The notes beneath the pieces were generated by a model that made no database searches, had not been told where the DNA came from, and saw nothing but the letters and a program-made list of their open reading frames with translations. DNA of 64,000 bases from Amyelois transitella (taxonomy: Eukaryota; Arthropoda; Insecta; Lepidoptera; Pyralidae), in contig NC_083523.1 in the NCBI RefSeq assembly GCF_032362555.1, forward strand, positions 5,121,501-5,185,500. The letters are read 5' to 3'. Both the position numbers and the translations under genes were made by a program. Shown piece by piece: positions 1 through 12,065 of this stretch (positions within the stretch are counted from its first letter, which is position 1; every line of letters starts with the position of its first letter).

Positions 1-476
1 TCAGACCTACTCAATATGCTCACAAAATTTCATGAGAATCGGTCGTCGTTTCGGAGGAGTACGGGAACGAACATTGTGGCACGAGAATTTTATATATAAG
101 ATATGACTTAAGTAGGCCCTCCATATTTCGTACCTACCTTGTAGGAATATATTTTTTGAAATCAGTTCGATTATGGAAAATATTAACCTTAACCTTGCGA
201 ATTTATTATATGAAGTTATATGCGATCACAAAGTCGACAACCTTCATATGGAAATTACCAAGTAGGTACTTTAGTATACAAAATACGCTGACCTATATAA
301 AACTTCAACTAGTTTGTTGACTTATATCCGAATCGGAAGTTATTTAATATGTATGTCGATCATTACCTTGCAATAAAACAAAACCTTGTTAGCCTTCAAT
401 TCTTTTAATAATATAAATAACAGTCATAAAAATCCTATAAGTACAAAAATAAAACAACAAAATTGTAATAATTCAT
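1..476. other. AT-rich region downstream of CP1
   Basis: No coding signal is visible here. The minus-strand motif ATTAAA (404-409) is a plausible poly(A) signal for CP1, about 70 bases past its stop codon. Nothing else is supported. Confidence 0.5.
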
Positions 477-2873
477 CTAGAAGTAATAGGGACTAGGAAA
501 TCTCGGGGCCAATAGTGGTGCTGGAGCTGGGGCGAAGATTGGTGCTCGGGGGTAAACAGGGGCTGGGGCAACAACGGGGGCAGGGGCAACGACTGGGGCA
601 GGAGCAACGACTCTCGCAGGCGCAGCTACTACTAACGGTTCACGGCGCACGACCGCGTTGAAACCGTTCAGAGGATCAGCGGCATAGTCCACGATCCTCC
701 TGGTGCCGTCGGGATCCACCACTGTGTAGGATCCTGTCACCAGGTCTCCGTTCCTTTGCTCTGTGTGACCCTTGTAGTCGCCAGTGAGTGCGTCTTGAAC
801 ATCGTAACCGTAGGAGTATTGAGGTAGGGGGTCAACCCTGGCCAGGGGTACGGGAGCGATTGGTGCGATGACGCCGGCGCTCACAGCGCCAACAAAAAAG
901 ATGAATACTACAATCTGAAAAAAAGAAACAGTTTTTACCATAATTTTTGGTGTTTTGTTTTGCATTTACCGTTTGATTTTGTGAAAACTCTTTTGTGTAA
1001 GTGAAAACTCGGAAAAATTAAAATGCAACAATAAGTAACTGCATATAGAAGGTAATTAATAAAAACTGGCCAAGGGAGAGTCGGACTCACGTTGTACAAC
1101 GCGTACATTAAAGTACTACCTGTTTACTACAATTGACCACAAAATTGCTTAATTACATAATATTATAAAGCTAAATAGAGGTAATTTTTAACTACTTGAA
1201 TTTGTGATGTGAAGTATTTTTAAGCCACTTGACGAAAATATTAGCATTGCAGGATTTTCTGGATCACAAATTAATAAAACTATCACAAACAAACAGAAGT
1301 AGGCTACGAACCGCAAATGATTCACATGTGTGACATGTTGCGATTCAATGTACCTACTAGTAGAATAAAGATTAGTTTCTTATTTAATGACGCAATATGA
1401 CTTTTATTTTTATTAAAATATTATAAGAATTACATTATAGCCAAATAGCTGAACGTGGCCATTCAGTCTTTTCAAGACTGTTGACTCTGTCTACCCCGCA
1501 AGGGATAGTATAGGGATAGCATAGACGTGACCATATGTATGTATGTAAGAATTACATATTTTTATGTCAAGAATAAGTATTTTTAATAGTATACAAGAAA
1601 AAAGTTTACTGAAATATTACTAAGCGATTAGTGATAAGTTTAATGACGTAGACATAGATTTAGAACAAAAGTTTTGTATTGTTTTCCTAAGCGTAGACTC
1701 AAGGAAAATTGTATTTACATAAGTATGTTGTCTTTGGATCTTTTGACGATCAATTTATTAAGCGAACCAAAAAATACTTGAAAGCATTCATAGCCCATGT
1801 TTTCGTAATTTAATAATGTTATCGATTCAACACAGGGCGTGTGCGACGCGTGGGTGCCATTAGCGATTACCATACAATGATCGGTTCGATCTGACATTAC
1901 CAAGTATTGCTCATTTCGTTACATTCAGATTTACATCCCTTTAAGGTGAGCGAAAATTCCTGACAGTTAAAATAATAGCTTTCCCGAGACTAAATCAATA
2001 ACTGTTTATAGGCTATTAGAACATTCAGTCTACATAACTGATCTTTTCAGACACCAATCGTAAATAAGGATTGTATTTTCTAGCAATACCCTGGCCTAAA
2101 TTAAAATAATCCCCTTGTATCCTTATACTTATTAAGAAGGCTTAAATAAAAATAGGCAAAGGTCCAATATTACACATGAAACAACCTTTAAAAGCCCTTA
2201 TACGCTTCATTGTTATGGTGGTCGTGAACGAAAGCGCTAGAAAGAAGTTTCGCAAAGCGGCCGATATGGATCGGTTGGTCAATCGCACGCGCATGACATG
2301 TCCGCGCCTTCACGATGCAGCCCTCGATAAACAAATAGATGATTTTTTTTTGTAATCTGCCTATATACTGGTTACGGCCATGTATCTTCTTTTGTTCACC
2401 TTTAATTCCTTTTATCTTAATATCTCCAAACATATTACGAGCATTTTTAATCGTTCTTGGATGGCCCCTCTTTAAACAAATTCCCAAATGATAATATTTG
2501 TGTTATACAAAACAACAATTACATATCAACGGGTGATTGTAGTACCGACATGTGTACTAACAATCTAATCTAATCAAGAAAAGTCTGGTAATGAGATATG
2601 ATTTGATAATAAACGACGAATGAGCTGCGAAGAAAAGCTCACTCAGTTTGCATAAAACTCTGATAATTTTCTAGTTTTACGGTCAGTTGTATTATTTTAA
2701 ACATCAATAAATAAAAATCATTTAAAGCTATGATACTTAATTATTAAAATTATTTTCTTCAATTTAAGACCTAACCGAAAAGTTTCTAATAAAAACAATT
2801 AACATTTTCTTTAAAACTTTAACCTAAACAATTAATTTATGAAACTAGATCGAATTCTTACCTTGGTGTCCAT
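477..2873 (-). CDS. RR-2 cuticular protein CP1 (149 aa, two coding exons)
   Basis: Structural cuticle protein with an extended Rebers-Riddiford type 2 chitin-binding domain, secreted by epidermis. Exons are 2862-2873 (M-D-T-K) and 477-914, joined in phase 0 across a GTAAG donor and a TTTTTTTCAG acceptor. The join gives signal peptide [18 protein letters not shown]. The RR-2 block covers about residues 30-92: it starts near [11 protein letters not shown], has [18 protein letters not shown], and ends with [12 protein letters not shown] Pro/Ala/Val-rich tail with APAPVV repeats follows. An upstream in-frame ATG at 965 lies in the intron and is not the start, because the spliced exon restores the family's Met-x-x-Lys first exon. 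The TATA box is at 2943-2949. RR-2 proteins are typical of hard cuticle; stage and tissue cannot be told from sequence. Confidence 0.9.
1070..1140 (-). repeat. fragment of a dispersed repeat ending in a GGCCAAG/GTCGGACTC motif
   Basis: The stretch starting CTGGCCAAGGGAGAGTCGGA is the reverse complement of the end of the repeat in msl-3 intron 2 (about 22530-22905), which ends in GTCCGACACGCACTTGGCC. It is a short degenerate end inside the CP1 intron. Confidence 0.4.
1436..1545 (+). repeat. TATG-tail SINE-like element, 5'-truncated copy
   Basis: This 110-bp copy in the CP1 intron runs from AGCTGAACGTGG through CTCTGTCTACCCCGC to a (TATG)n tail. A perfect 12-bp direct repeat, TAAGAATTACAT, flanks it (1424-1435 and 1546-1557). 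5' truncation with a target duplication indicates target-primed reverse transcription. The full-length form is about 260 bp (see 14532-14790). Confidence 0.85.
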
Positions 2874-2942
2874 GTCTGTCTGCTTAGAATAGGATATCAC
2901 AGTCCTCGAGGTGGAATGTGGGTAGGTTTGGGAGTCCGTTGG

Positions 2943-2949
2943 TTTTATA
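2943..2949 (-). promoter_or_regulatory. TATA box of CP1
   Basis: TATAAAA on the minus strand, about 70 bases upstream of the ATG at 2873, with about 40 bases of 5' UTR expected. The other two cuticle genes here have TATA boxes at similar distances. Confidence 0.8.
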
Positions 2950-3350
2950 TCGGCCGCTGCGTAACTCGGGACGTGAGGCCCATACGGCACGCCTCATTGA
3001 AGAAAGTGCTACGATGTTACGCGATGACTCTTGCGATACATGTTACGTTTAAATGCTTTCTTTGTCAGTATATAGAGCAGTGACGCAGTTCCGGGTATCC
3101 AGGAATTTAACTTAAAATTTATTTTCATACATGAAAACCATTTGATTTCTTCTTTTGTGCGTATTGGTATAAATATTGATATTAATTTCACCATATTTCA
3201 TGAGTTTCGCAATACTGTTCTATTAAATATCTAAGGATATTGAGACACATGGAACATTTAAATGCTTTTTCTGTCAGGAGTAGGTATATAGTACACTGAC
3301 AGAGTTCCGGGCACGGGATTATCCAGGATATTTTTTTAAATTGTGACATG

Positions 3351-3618
3351 TGCCGTTAGGTTGCCAGCACCAATAAAAAAAAAGAATAGGACCACTCCGT
3401 CTCATTCCCATGAATGTCGTAAAAGGCGACTAAGAGATAGGCTTATAAACTTGAGATTCCTCTTGTAGGGATGAGCTAGCAACATGTCACTATTTGAATC
3501 TCAATTCTTTCATTAGGCTACACAGCTGAACGTGGCGTATTAGTCTTTACAAGACAGTTGGCTCTGTCTACCCCGCAAGGGATATAGACGTGATTATATT
3601 TATGTATCACATACTTAA
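3351..3618 (+). repeat. TATG-tail SINE-like element, near full length
   Basis: The copy starts TGCCGTTAGGTTGCCAGCACC, continues through AGGCGACTAAGAGATAGGC and CTCTGTCTACCCCGC, and ends in a decayed TATG tail. The flanking duplication is TGTGACATG (3342-3350 and 3619-3627). It inserted into the degenerate tandem array. Confidence 0.85.
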
Positions 3619-3998
3619 TGTGACATGAAACATTTTTTCTATGCTATAGATGTAAACATCATATTTCATTTTATCTTGCAATACATTTATTTCACGTAGG
3701 TATAACGATAATGTAATAAAGGTAACGATATGGAGCCGTGACGGCATTCAGGCTACTATCCAGGAATTATTTTTTTACATTTGTAGTACCTACAGAGAAC
3801 CGTTTGGATTTTTTTATGTGCACATTGATACAAATTTCACCATATTTCATCACGTATTGTAATGCTGGCAATACTGATCTAATAATATCTGAAGTATCTT
3901 CCGATATATTATGTTACGTTTAAGTGCTTTCTTTGTCAGCAGTATATAGAGCCGATACAGGGACCGCTTGATTTTTTTCCGTGTGGTTTTAAATTTTA

Positions 3999-4222
3999 TA
4001 CATACATATAATCAGGTCACAGGTACTCACAAAGACTGAAAGGCCACGTTTAGCTTGGCTATGGCTTAAAGATGGAATTGAGATTCAAAAAGTGGCAGGT
4101 TGCTGTCCATCGCCTAAAGGAAGAATCCCAAGTTTATAAGTCTATCCCTTAGTCGCCATTAACGACATCCATGGGAAAGATATGACGTGGCCCTATTCTA
4201 TAGTTACCGGAACCACATGCTA
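3999..4222 (-). repeat. TATG-tail SINE-like element, minus orientation
   Basis: The reverse complement begins near GGTTCCGGTAAC and carries all family blocks (GTCGTTAATGGCGACTAAG, CAACCTGCCAC, GAACGTGG-like) down to an AT-rich TATG tail at about 4000-4010. It is more diverged than the 14.5 kb copy. Confidence 0.75.
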
Positions 4223-4260
4223 TTAAATTTCATGATGTTTGTAATGTAATACTAGTAAAT

Positions 4261-5317
4261 ATCAGGTGACAAAAAAAACAAAGTTAAGAAAGTCGCCAAG
4301 TGCGTGTATTGAGAGCAACTTGAGAAAACAAATTGGAATTTTCCCAAATTTTATGTATGAGTGATTTTTTATCGCGAGTAACACATAAAGATGAGTGTAT
4401 ACAAATTTTGTGTATTAAGATGTATTATAAATATATTATTTATCTGAATATATGAAAGACCAATTTGTGGTTAAACATGTAATTAGGGTATTACTGACAA
4501 GTAAACCATCTTTTATTTAAGATGATAACATTGAAAAAGAGGGGAAAGAGAATTGTCAGAAAAACGTGTCCCAGGCCCCGAAGCATAGCTGAGGAGCTAC
4601 TGGGGACACGCAAGATGAGAGAGATGAGGTCAGGTTAGTTTATATTTTCACAATTAGGTACTATTTCATGGTAACTTTCCAGGGTAGTAAGTAGTTTGCG
4701 CAAATTATCGTTTATCTCAAATCCGACGGGTACCTACCGGGTCTCTTGTAGTCGAATTTGAAGTTCTTGCGTATTGTTTGAGCATACAAACATAAATTTC
4801 TGTACCGATCTTGAGCACACTTTTTTTGTGAGATGTACGAAAAACCTTTATTCTTTTGTAGGTGGGGCTACACTCGCACGGGATAAGCTCCGGGTATAAA
4901 AACTAGTTTTTAATATTTTCAGTATTTAGAATTTACATTTCTACAACTTTAGTTCTGTTTGAGATTTTAGCCAATCGCCCGATAATACAAATATATGACG
5001 ATATTGAAATGTTCGTAGCTGAGATTCGTAGGCTAACCAAGGGAGAACAGTTTTAGGCTCGCAATTTTCAAAGGTACCTTACAGTTACACACACTTACCT
5101 TACAGTTACTTTTGTTTGTAAGTACTTTTTGTGTGTAGATAAATTGGTATCGATATTTCAGTGGAGAAAATACCTACTTTTTACTAACTTTGTGACATTT
5201 GTTGGATTGATTTATGTCCATATCAATAAAACATTTATGTTTATCGAGCATATCTAATATTAAACTTGGAGTTTCATATTTACATCAAAATAAAGGGAAC
5301 TTGTATTTATTAAACGA
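4261..5317. other. intergenic sequence between CP1 and CP2
   Basis: AT-rich sequence with no coding signal. Short decayed repeat pieces can be seen (for example near 4285-4345, resembling the GGCCAAGTGCG repeat end). Nothing firm. Confidence 0.4.
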
Positions 5318-5323
5318 TTTATT
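5318..5323 (-). terminator. poly(A) signal of CP2
   Basis: AATAAA on the minus strand, 70 bases past the CP2 stop codon. A second AATAAA lies at 5306-5311. Confidence 0.6.
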
Positions 5324-5392
5324 AATTCCATAAAAAATATAACTATATACAAATCAAGTCTTTACAAATGAGCCATCAAGTTGAATAAGTCT

Positions 5393-6890
5393 TCAAGGAT
5401 AGCGGTATCCGGCGGCAACGGGCTCCACGAGCTTAGCTGGCGCCGCCCGAGCGATGGGCGCGGCCGCGGGTGCGGGCGCCACCAGGCGGGCGGGCGCGGC
5501 TGCCACGGGAGCTGCGTACGCAGCGGGTGCGGTGTACGCAGTGGCGACTGGAGCGGCATACGCTACGGGGGCAGACGCCGTGTACGTTGTGTATGCTGCG
5601 GTCGCAACCGGAGCCGTGTACGCAGCAGCGACAGGGGCGGGCAGCGCCGCTCTGTAGGCCGCCACCGGAGCCGTGTACCGTGCTACGTAGGGGGCGGCAG
5701 CGTAACGAGCGGCAACGACAGGAGACGCTACGGGGGCAGCCGTGTAGCGAGCGACTACAGGGGCGGCGGCATAGCGAGCGAACACTGGAGCGGGTGCCAC
5801 AGGGGCTGCGGCATAAGCAGCAGTGGCAACTGGTGCTGCGGCGACAGGAGCAGCAGCGTACCTTGCCGGCGCGACGACTGGGGCGCCGACAGCGTAGCGG
5901 GCCGCCACCACAGGCTGTGCGACGGGTGCAGCTGCGATCCGGGCGGGTACTACAGCGGGCTCGGCTACGACAGCTGGGGCCGCAGCTACTAAAGGCTCCT
6001 TGCGAACGACGGCGTTGAATCCATTGACAGAGTCGGCGGTGTAGTCAACAACACGACGCGTGCCATCGGGATCGACGAGGGAGTATGAGCCCTGTACTAA
6101 ATCACCATCGCGCTGCTCTTGCTGACTCTTGTAGTCACCGGTCAGAGAGTCTGCCACGTCGTATCCAAATCTGTATTGGGGTAGAGGGTCGAACTCTTCG
6201 AGTCTCGCAGCCACGGCCGGCGCTGCGTAGGCCACAGGAGCTGCTGCGAAGGCGGCAGGTGCCACGCTGCCGTAGGCGGCGGCGAGGAGGCAGGAGAAGA
6301 CCACCAACTGGAAGAATATTTAATTTAACATTTCTTATAGTGCTACTTCTTTAATATTCAAAACGTTCGGTTGAATACAAAAATCATGATGACTGTGAAG
6401 CATGCTAACCATGCATAGTTGTCCACTGATTGAACTGTCGGAAATTCTAAAAGGGCAATTTTCAATATGTTTTCAAACTATTTTTTGATGATTCTTTAAT
6501 AAATGATATGCTTCATGCCTTTTGTGTTACGAGAGAGAGATAAATTAATTTTAATTAATAGTCGAATATTTTTATGTAAACAATATAAATTTTTAGCACT
6601 GTTACTTATAACATAAGAATTAATAGTTTTTACTATTAATTCTTACGGTTTTGTGTCCAATTTGTACTTTTTACTTGAAAAAACTAATTATTGCCCAAAA
6701 CTTTGTCAGTTTTAACGCGAACTATTATAAGCGTTCGTTGACACTTGTACCATGATATAGGTAATTTTATGAAAAATTAAAAATTGATTATTGCTATCAC
6801 TGTGTAGTAACTTTAAAACACTTTTTCACGATCACTTTTCACGTTTCACTTCACAAAACAATCCAGTCGGTTCCGTACCTTGAAAGCCAT
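5393..6890 (-). CDS. RR-2 cuticular protein CP2 (308 aa, two coding exons)
   Basis: Secreted structural cuticle protein. Exons are 6879-6890 (M-A-F-K, donor GTACGG) and 5393-6307, joined in phase 0 to give [17 protein letters not shown], a signal peptide. The RR-2 block spans about residues 40-105: it starts at [15 protein letters not shown], contains [18 protein letters not shown], and ends [11 protein letters not shown]. The remaining ~200 residues are an Ala/Pro/Val/Tyr tail of YAAPVA-type repeats, longer than in CP1. This GC-rich tail opens long overlapping frames on both strands that are artefacts. The TATA box is at 6963-6969 and AATAAA at 5318-5323. CP1 and CP2 lie head-to-tail on the same strand and are probably old duplicates. 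Confidence 0.92.
6614..6645. repeat. short perfect hairpin in the CP2 intron
   Basis: TAAGAATTAATAGT (6614-6627) pairs perfectly with its complement at 6632-6645 across a TTTT loop. The stem is AT-rich. Function unknown; it may be chance. Confidence 0.5.
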
Positions 6891-6962
6891 TGTCTCGGTT
6901 GTTGAGATGTGTTCGGGGATGCTAGAAGCTGTGAACTGTACACCCCAGTGGGTTCTAACGCC

Positions 6963-6969
6963 ATTTATA
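6963..6969 (-). promoter_or_regulatory. TATA box of CP2
   Basis: TATAAAT on the minus strand, 73 bases upstream of the CP2 ATG, matching the spacing at CP1 and CP3. Confidence 0.75.
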
Positions 6970-7935
6970 GTTGTTCGCGTCGTGGTCTTGCTTCATCCCG
7001 GCCGCATCTCCAAATTTAAATATATTCAAGTACGCACGTACAAACGTTGGCCGATGGGACAGCTGGACAATGCCACAGACAAAGCAGCTACTTGTGTAAC
7101 CGGACCGGGGCTATGAAACATCGCGGTCACACCAATTTTTCACTTAATTCTCAATAGAACTTGTTTTCAGGATACTTTTTGGCAGATCTTCATGGTTCGG
7201 TCATTGATAAAACCTTCAAGAAAATGTTAAACATCCGTTATCGAATGCAATGAGCTCTGAATGATACTCGCTTGGAGAAAACACATGTGATTAGTACTTT
7301 TATTTTCTTGTATCGTTAGTTACGTTGGCCCCTGGAAAGGACAAGATCGCTCGGAGTCAATAAGGGTATTCAGGCTTAATCGTCAATAAGGCAATCAGGT
7401 TCCTGTTGCGGTATGAGCTCATTTAAATATTCGAGTCCGGAGTTAAAATTATCCGGACATAAAATTAAAATTAAATTATTAAATTAGAATGTCCGCAAAG
7501 CAACTGCAATGTCGTAATGATTTTCTCCGGGCTTTTCCCTAGAGTAAGGAAGGAAGATAAATTAGACCAAAGAAAACGAATCTTAAATTTTTCATTACTT
7601 TTCATTACCAAATGTTTGTTCAAGCAAGAATCGTTGGTGCACATTGTAATAAAAATACTTATCACGTCCATGTCTGACTATTTTGCAATATTCATTGCAC
7701 TAGACAACTCATTTTTTTCTAGTCTACCTAGACACAAAAAGCTCATTTATAATGCAGACTATGTTTGGTTACCATATTTTTTAAAATATAAAACATCAGT
7801 GAGTTTGCCGGCTGAATGTTTTATAATAACTGAATTATTTGGAAGAAAGTAAGTTTTGAAGTAAAAAGAAAAAAGAAAGTTTGAAAAGCTTGAAATATAC
7901 CTGTAAAAAAAACTTCTGTACATATTTTTATTTAA

Positions 7936-8140
7936 TCCTACTACTATTATAAAGGCGAAAGTTTGTATGGATGTATGGATGTTTGTTACTCTTTCACGCA
8001 AAAACTACTGAACCGATTACCATGAAATTTGGTATGTAGGTAGCTGAAGACCCAGAATAACACATAGGCTACTTTTTATCCCAGAGTTCCCGCGGGATTG
8101 ATAGGGTTTCCATGCGGACGAAGTCGCGGGCGGCCTCTAG
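7936..8140 (+). mobile_element. short non-autonomous Helitron-like element
   Basis: The 205-bp element begins TCCTACTACTATTATAAAGG and ends GGCCTCTAG. It sits between an A (7935) and a T (8141), the target pattern of Helitrons (5' TC, 3' CTAG, insertion between A and T). Its body has AAAACTACTGAACCGATTAC and GACGAAGTCGCGGGC. A sister copy is at 58001-58201. The classification rests on the ends; no helicase is encoded. Confidence 0.6.
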
Positions 8141-10708
8141 TAATTAATATTATAATGACTAGCTGTTTGCCAGTGATACCTGTATGTGGACTACATAACT
8201 TTTCCTACAAACAAAATCTATAATTGCTGAGTCCGTATTTGAACTGGAACTTTGTTCAATGAAAATTTCAATTGTGCTCATAAACACGCTGGTGTCTCAA
8301 AACAAAAGATAGAACAGAAGCAAAGCAAGAATGTTCATGCATTTATTATCGCCAACTCATTTGAATTGCAAAGTAAATACCTTAATATAGTTTGTCTATT
8401 TATGAAGATTTACCGGTAAGATATTTGAAAACAATACAATTGTAAGCATATTCTACTGGTGTATCCCTAAAAAATACAAACATGGAAAAAATAACATTGC
8501 TAAAACGCTCAATGCTTAACCTTTTCACTCTCTATGTTTAAGTTGTCTGGTGCAACAGTATGTCTATGTTCAAGCCTCGAACCTCGCTTATGTGGCCTGG
8601 TCATATTAACATTACAATGGCCGTTTTGAACGATATTTTGGCAAGGACACAAGGTCACATTCCGCCGTGCACTAAAACTGACATTACCTCTTTTGTTTTC
8701 ACTAATATTGCACATTATCCTGTTTTTTGTTTCTTTTCTCGTTGCTTCGAAGTTAGGAATATTTGTGTTAGTAGTTTTTCTTTAGAATTCTATAAATAAG
8801 TCTAGCTTGCTTTGTAAGAACTTATTACGACAGTAGATGTTATGATTTTTTTGTTCATTTAAGAAAACTTTTTTTTTGTAAAGAAAATTAAACATTTTTA
8901 TTAAAAAATTAGATTGCGATACTTAGATGCAGAATAGAAACTATCCATAACGGTTTAGTAAGCATGGTTTATCTTTACCATTTCTAAGTATTTTTTTACA
9001 AATTACTAAATTATGTATTTATTTATGTTTGGATAAATATTGTTTTCAAAGTTTACGCAAAAAGCGACCTTCACTCGGGCATAAACGCGGGCAACAGCTA
9101 GTATATAATAAAATAAAAATATATAATCGATAGCTAGTTTGGAATGCTACGCTCATGAAAATGCTGCGGGCATTTCCCGAAGATCACGCGCTTCGCCGTC
9201 CTTCCACAAGGCTGCCAGGTTGCGACAACTACAGCTTATAGCTTGCTGCGCACGCGCCACTGCTCGAACGCCCCATTTAGATATCAGTTATCGATTTCTT
9301 ATTTATCATACTCTACAATCCCTGTAAATTGCAATACAGTAGGACTTAGAAAACAATTGAAACATGTTAGAGCTTTTATTATTAATTTATAGTTATTCAA
9401 TTTATTGTATCTGCAACATATGGGGAAATAATATTTACATTTCTGCATTATAAAAGCAATTAGAGGTAAATATATTTTTTAATAAAGTTAAAAAAACAAC
9501 TGCGATCGTTTTAACACTACGGCATTTACTTATTAGTCATCAAAATGTGCATACAAGTGCACAGATTCAATGCTCAGTTAAGATGAAAATAAAGATCTGA
9601 TTTTCCTGGGTTTAGTTACTGTATTTATTACTACATACCTACATACTTACTCTTATTTACAGACATCACAAAACCAAAACTATAGTATACTATTGAACAT
9701 TGAGTTGCTATCAAATAACATTACTACATCTGTGTCTGTGTGTTTATCCTTATATGATCAACTATTTCTCCCTTTTATTCACGTTTGTATTGTAAATTAA
9801 CTTAAGTAAAAAATAAACAAAACGATTTCCTCTTAAGTAAAGTTTCCGTCCTTCATTTTGTGTCCTTGAATGCACATGCTCACTACGCATACTATATGTA
9901 TATGGCTTCTCACTGCTTCCCGCTTTCACTCGCATGCGGTACCATGGACATTGTAACCTTCAGATCAAATGGCAAACAGGTGTGATGTTCTCATGCAGAA
10001 AAGTTTAATGAAAGAATTTAATAAAATTCCCATAAAATTTTACAATCGGTTTACTTAAATAACTTTAAAATCGTGACTGTTTTAATTCGGTATAACTTAT
10101 ACTTTCTTACGTATTTATCATAAAAACATACTAATCGAGCCTAATTCATACTTCATACCTATCATTCTCATGATAAAATTTCTAAAATGAACTGAACGAT
10201 TTTTTTTATAATACTTTACTATATGGTAGCCGCATCCGGATGCTTGCACAGTGCAAAGGAATTGCAAAATGCAATTTTTAATTATTATTTATTTGAAAGA
10301 TCAACAACCGTTTACAAAAAATAGCGCCACGTATGAGAAACAAATGGTCAATTACAGGTCCTTACTGATACAAAACACTAATACAATAAAAAAGGAACAT
10401 TCATCTCTAAACATTTAAGAATAATTATTTACAAAAAAATTTAACAGCTCACCAACCTTAACTAAGTTAACATCAATTAACTGTATTTAAAAACCTTGAT
10501 TCCAACAACAGTCAAAATAAATAAAAAAATATATTATTTTGAAACTCGTCTCTGGTCAGCCATCGACTACTTACATCGCTTGGAAAGAATAATTGTATAA
10601 GAGTCCGCCTTAATTTAGAAATACTAGGAATGCAAAAGATATCGATATCAGCATCTACTGAAATTTGATTGTACAGATGAGCGGTTCTCCTTACAAAAAC
10701 TAATTTAC

Positions 10709-10766
10709 TGTGCCGACCCCACGTAGAAAGTGGGAAAAGGTAACGACGAAGAAGAAGAAGAAAAAG
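10709..10766 (+). repeat. GAA-tailed repeat end
   Basis: TGTGCCGACCCCACGT followed by GGGAAAAGGTAACGACGAAG and (GAA)n looks like the 3' end of a dispersed retroelement family. Only this end is present and the family is uncertain. Confidence 0.35.
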
Positions 10767-11447
10767 ATGAGCGGTTCTCCATAAATAAGAATTTTGACTG
10801 TAATTTGTGTTGACAAAGGGGGTATAAAACAGATCTTTGCAAGTATATCAGGAAAATCAACAATACTATTGATTATTTTAATCTGCCACATTCCTTCTAG
10901 TGACTTGAGGAACGAGATGTTGATTCGCACACAACTCGTTATATTGATCCTTCTGATCAATATAAATATATATAAGAAATAAATAACTGAAAACATAAAT
11001 AGCGTAAAATTCCGGTAATACTATGATTTCGATTCAACAGCATGTCACTTTGGGCTCTCTTATTTTATGAATTTTAAATTAGTGTGTGTATCTTATCAAT
11101 TGAATTTTTTTTTCAACAATTTGATTCACTCTCAGTCAGTATTCAGTCTCTGGGATTTCCATAGAGTTAACAAGCGCGACCATGGCTTTAAATATTGACC
11201 CCGATAAACAGAATGCCCTGTGGCACGCGCTGCATTTTCATCAGCTATCTATCACGCGTGTATAGGCAATAGCGTTTGTAAGGTAATAGAAACCTTACCT
11301 AACTATACAAGTTCATTTGGCACGCGATTTTCAGATCAGGGATTGAAGTAGAAAAAGTACTTCTAGATCAGTTGAGATTTTCTTAGAAACAACCTTAAAA
11401 AACAAACATATTCTTCTTTTCATAACGTGACCTAGTTCTTTTCTTTT

Positions 11448-11540
11448 AGTTCTAGCCATCCGTAGCCTTTCAGTCTTTTGGAGAATATCTGGCTGGCTCT
11501 ATCTATCCCCTAGGAAATAGAGACATGATATATGTATCCT
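11448..11540 (+). repeat. decayed TATG-tail SINE-like fragment
   Basis: The order TTTCAGTCTTTTGGAGAA, GGCTCTATCTATCCC, AGGAAATAGAGACATGATATATGTAT matches the 3' third of the family with many changes. Confidence 0.5.
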
Positions 11541-11991
11541 TTTTAATTGCAACAATAATACAATACATGTACGAACATCTAGGTTAAGTTATTAGGTGCG
11601 CTATGTACTTTCTTTTTTGGAAGGATAAGAAACTAGGGTTCAAAGACTATACACACCATGGCTAGGTCGAGTTCTAGACGCCTTCTAAGGACTAACTCCT
11701 AATTTAGTCTGAATAATTAGATGCACGAGTTTCAAAAGACGTGGGAAAAGCTGCAGTCCATTGCGACACCGTGTCTGCTCTGCGACGAGTGTTTATTATT
11801 TTTTCAGGCCATAGTTTCACCTTAACGTGAAAATTCTTGAGTACTAGAATTTTATTAATAGGCATGAATTTTAATTATGCAAAAGGAAAAAATCGGCTGC
11901 ACTACACACATGAATAACTAACTTAAATGTCTATAAATTTTAACTTATTATGTTATTCCAATGTCTAAGCAATATACAATATTTTATGAAA

Positions 11992-12065
11992 AAATGCGAA
12001 ATGAATAAACTACTGAATGTGGGGTACATGTGGAGTACATTCAGTAGTTTATTCATTTCGCATTT
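11992..12065. repeat. hairpin with a perfect 29-bp stem
   Basis: The arm at 11992-12020, starting AAATGCGAAATGAATAAACT, is exactly complementary to 12037-12065, with a 16-base loop. No flanking repeat or transposon ends are recognised. It could be a tiny MITE, a replication-fork inversion product, or an expressed hairpin. Confidence 0.8.

Larger units (their letters stand above)
3030..4260. repeat. degenerate tandem array of ~200-bp units, split by two SINE-like insertions
   Basis: The block TTACGTTTAARTGCTTTCTTTGTCAG, followed by a TATATAG segment, a CCGGG...TATCCAGGA segment and TTTCACCATATTTCAT, recurs from about 3042, 3256 and 3912. The middle and end of the unit also recur at about 3730-3905. 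Copies are diverged and interrupted by the insertions at 3351-3618 and 3999-4222. No coding potential is seen. The array lies just upstream of CP1. (Motif is given in pieces; the first 11 bases are TTACGTTTAAR.). Confidence 0.6.

Noticed and set aside
2188-2487. 99-codon minus-strand frame in the CP1 intron
   Set aside because: No recognised domain, no clear promoter or splice context, and AT-rich sequence where chance frames of this size occur.
5362-6354. Several long frames on both strands over CP2
   Set aside because: They are shadows of the GC-rich Ala/Pro/Val repeat region. Only the minus-strand RR-2 frame has a signal peptide, splice sites and a known domain.
10700-10996. 98-codon minus-strand frame in the gene desert
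   Set aside because: Hydrophobic AT-driven translation overlapping a GAA-tailed repeat end. No family signal.
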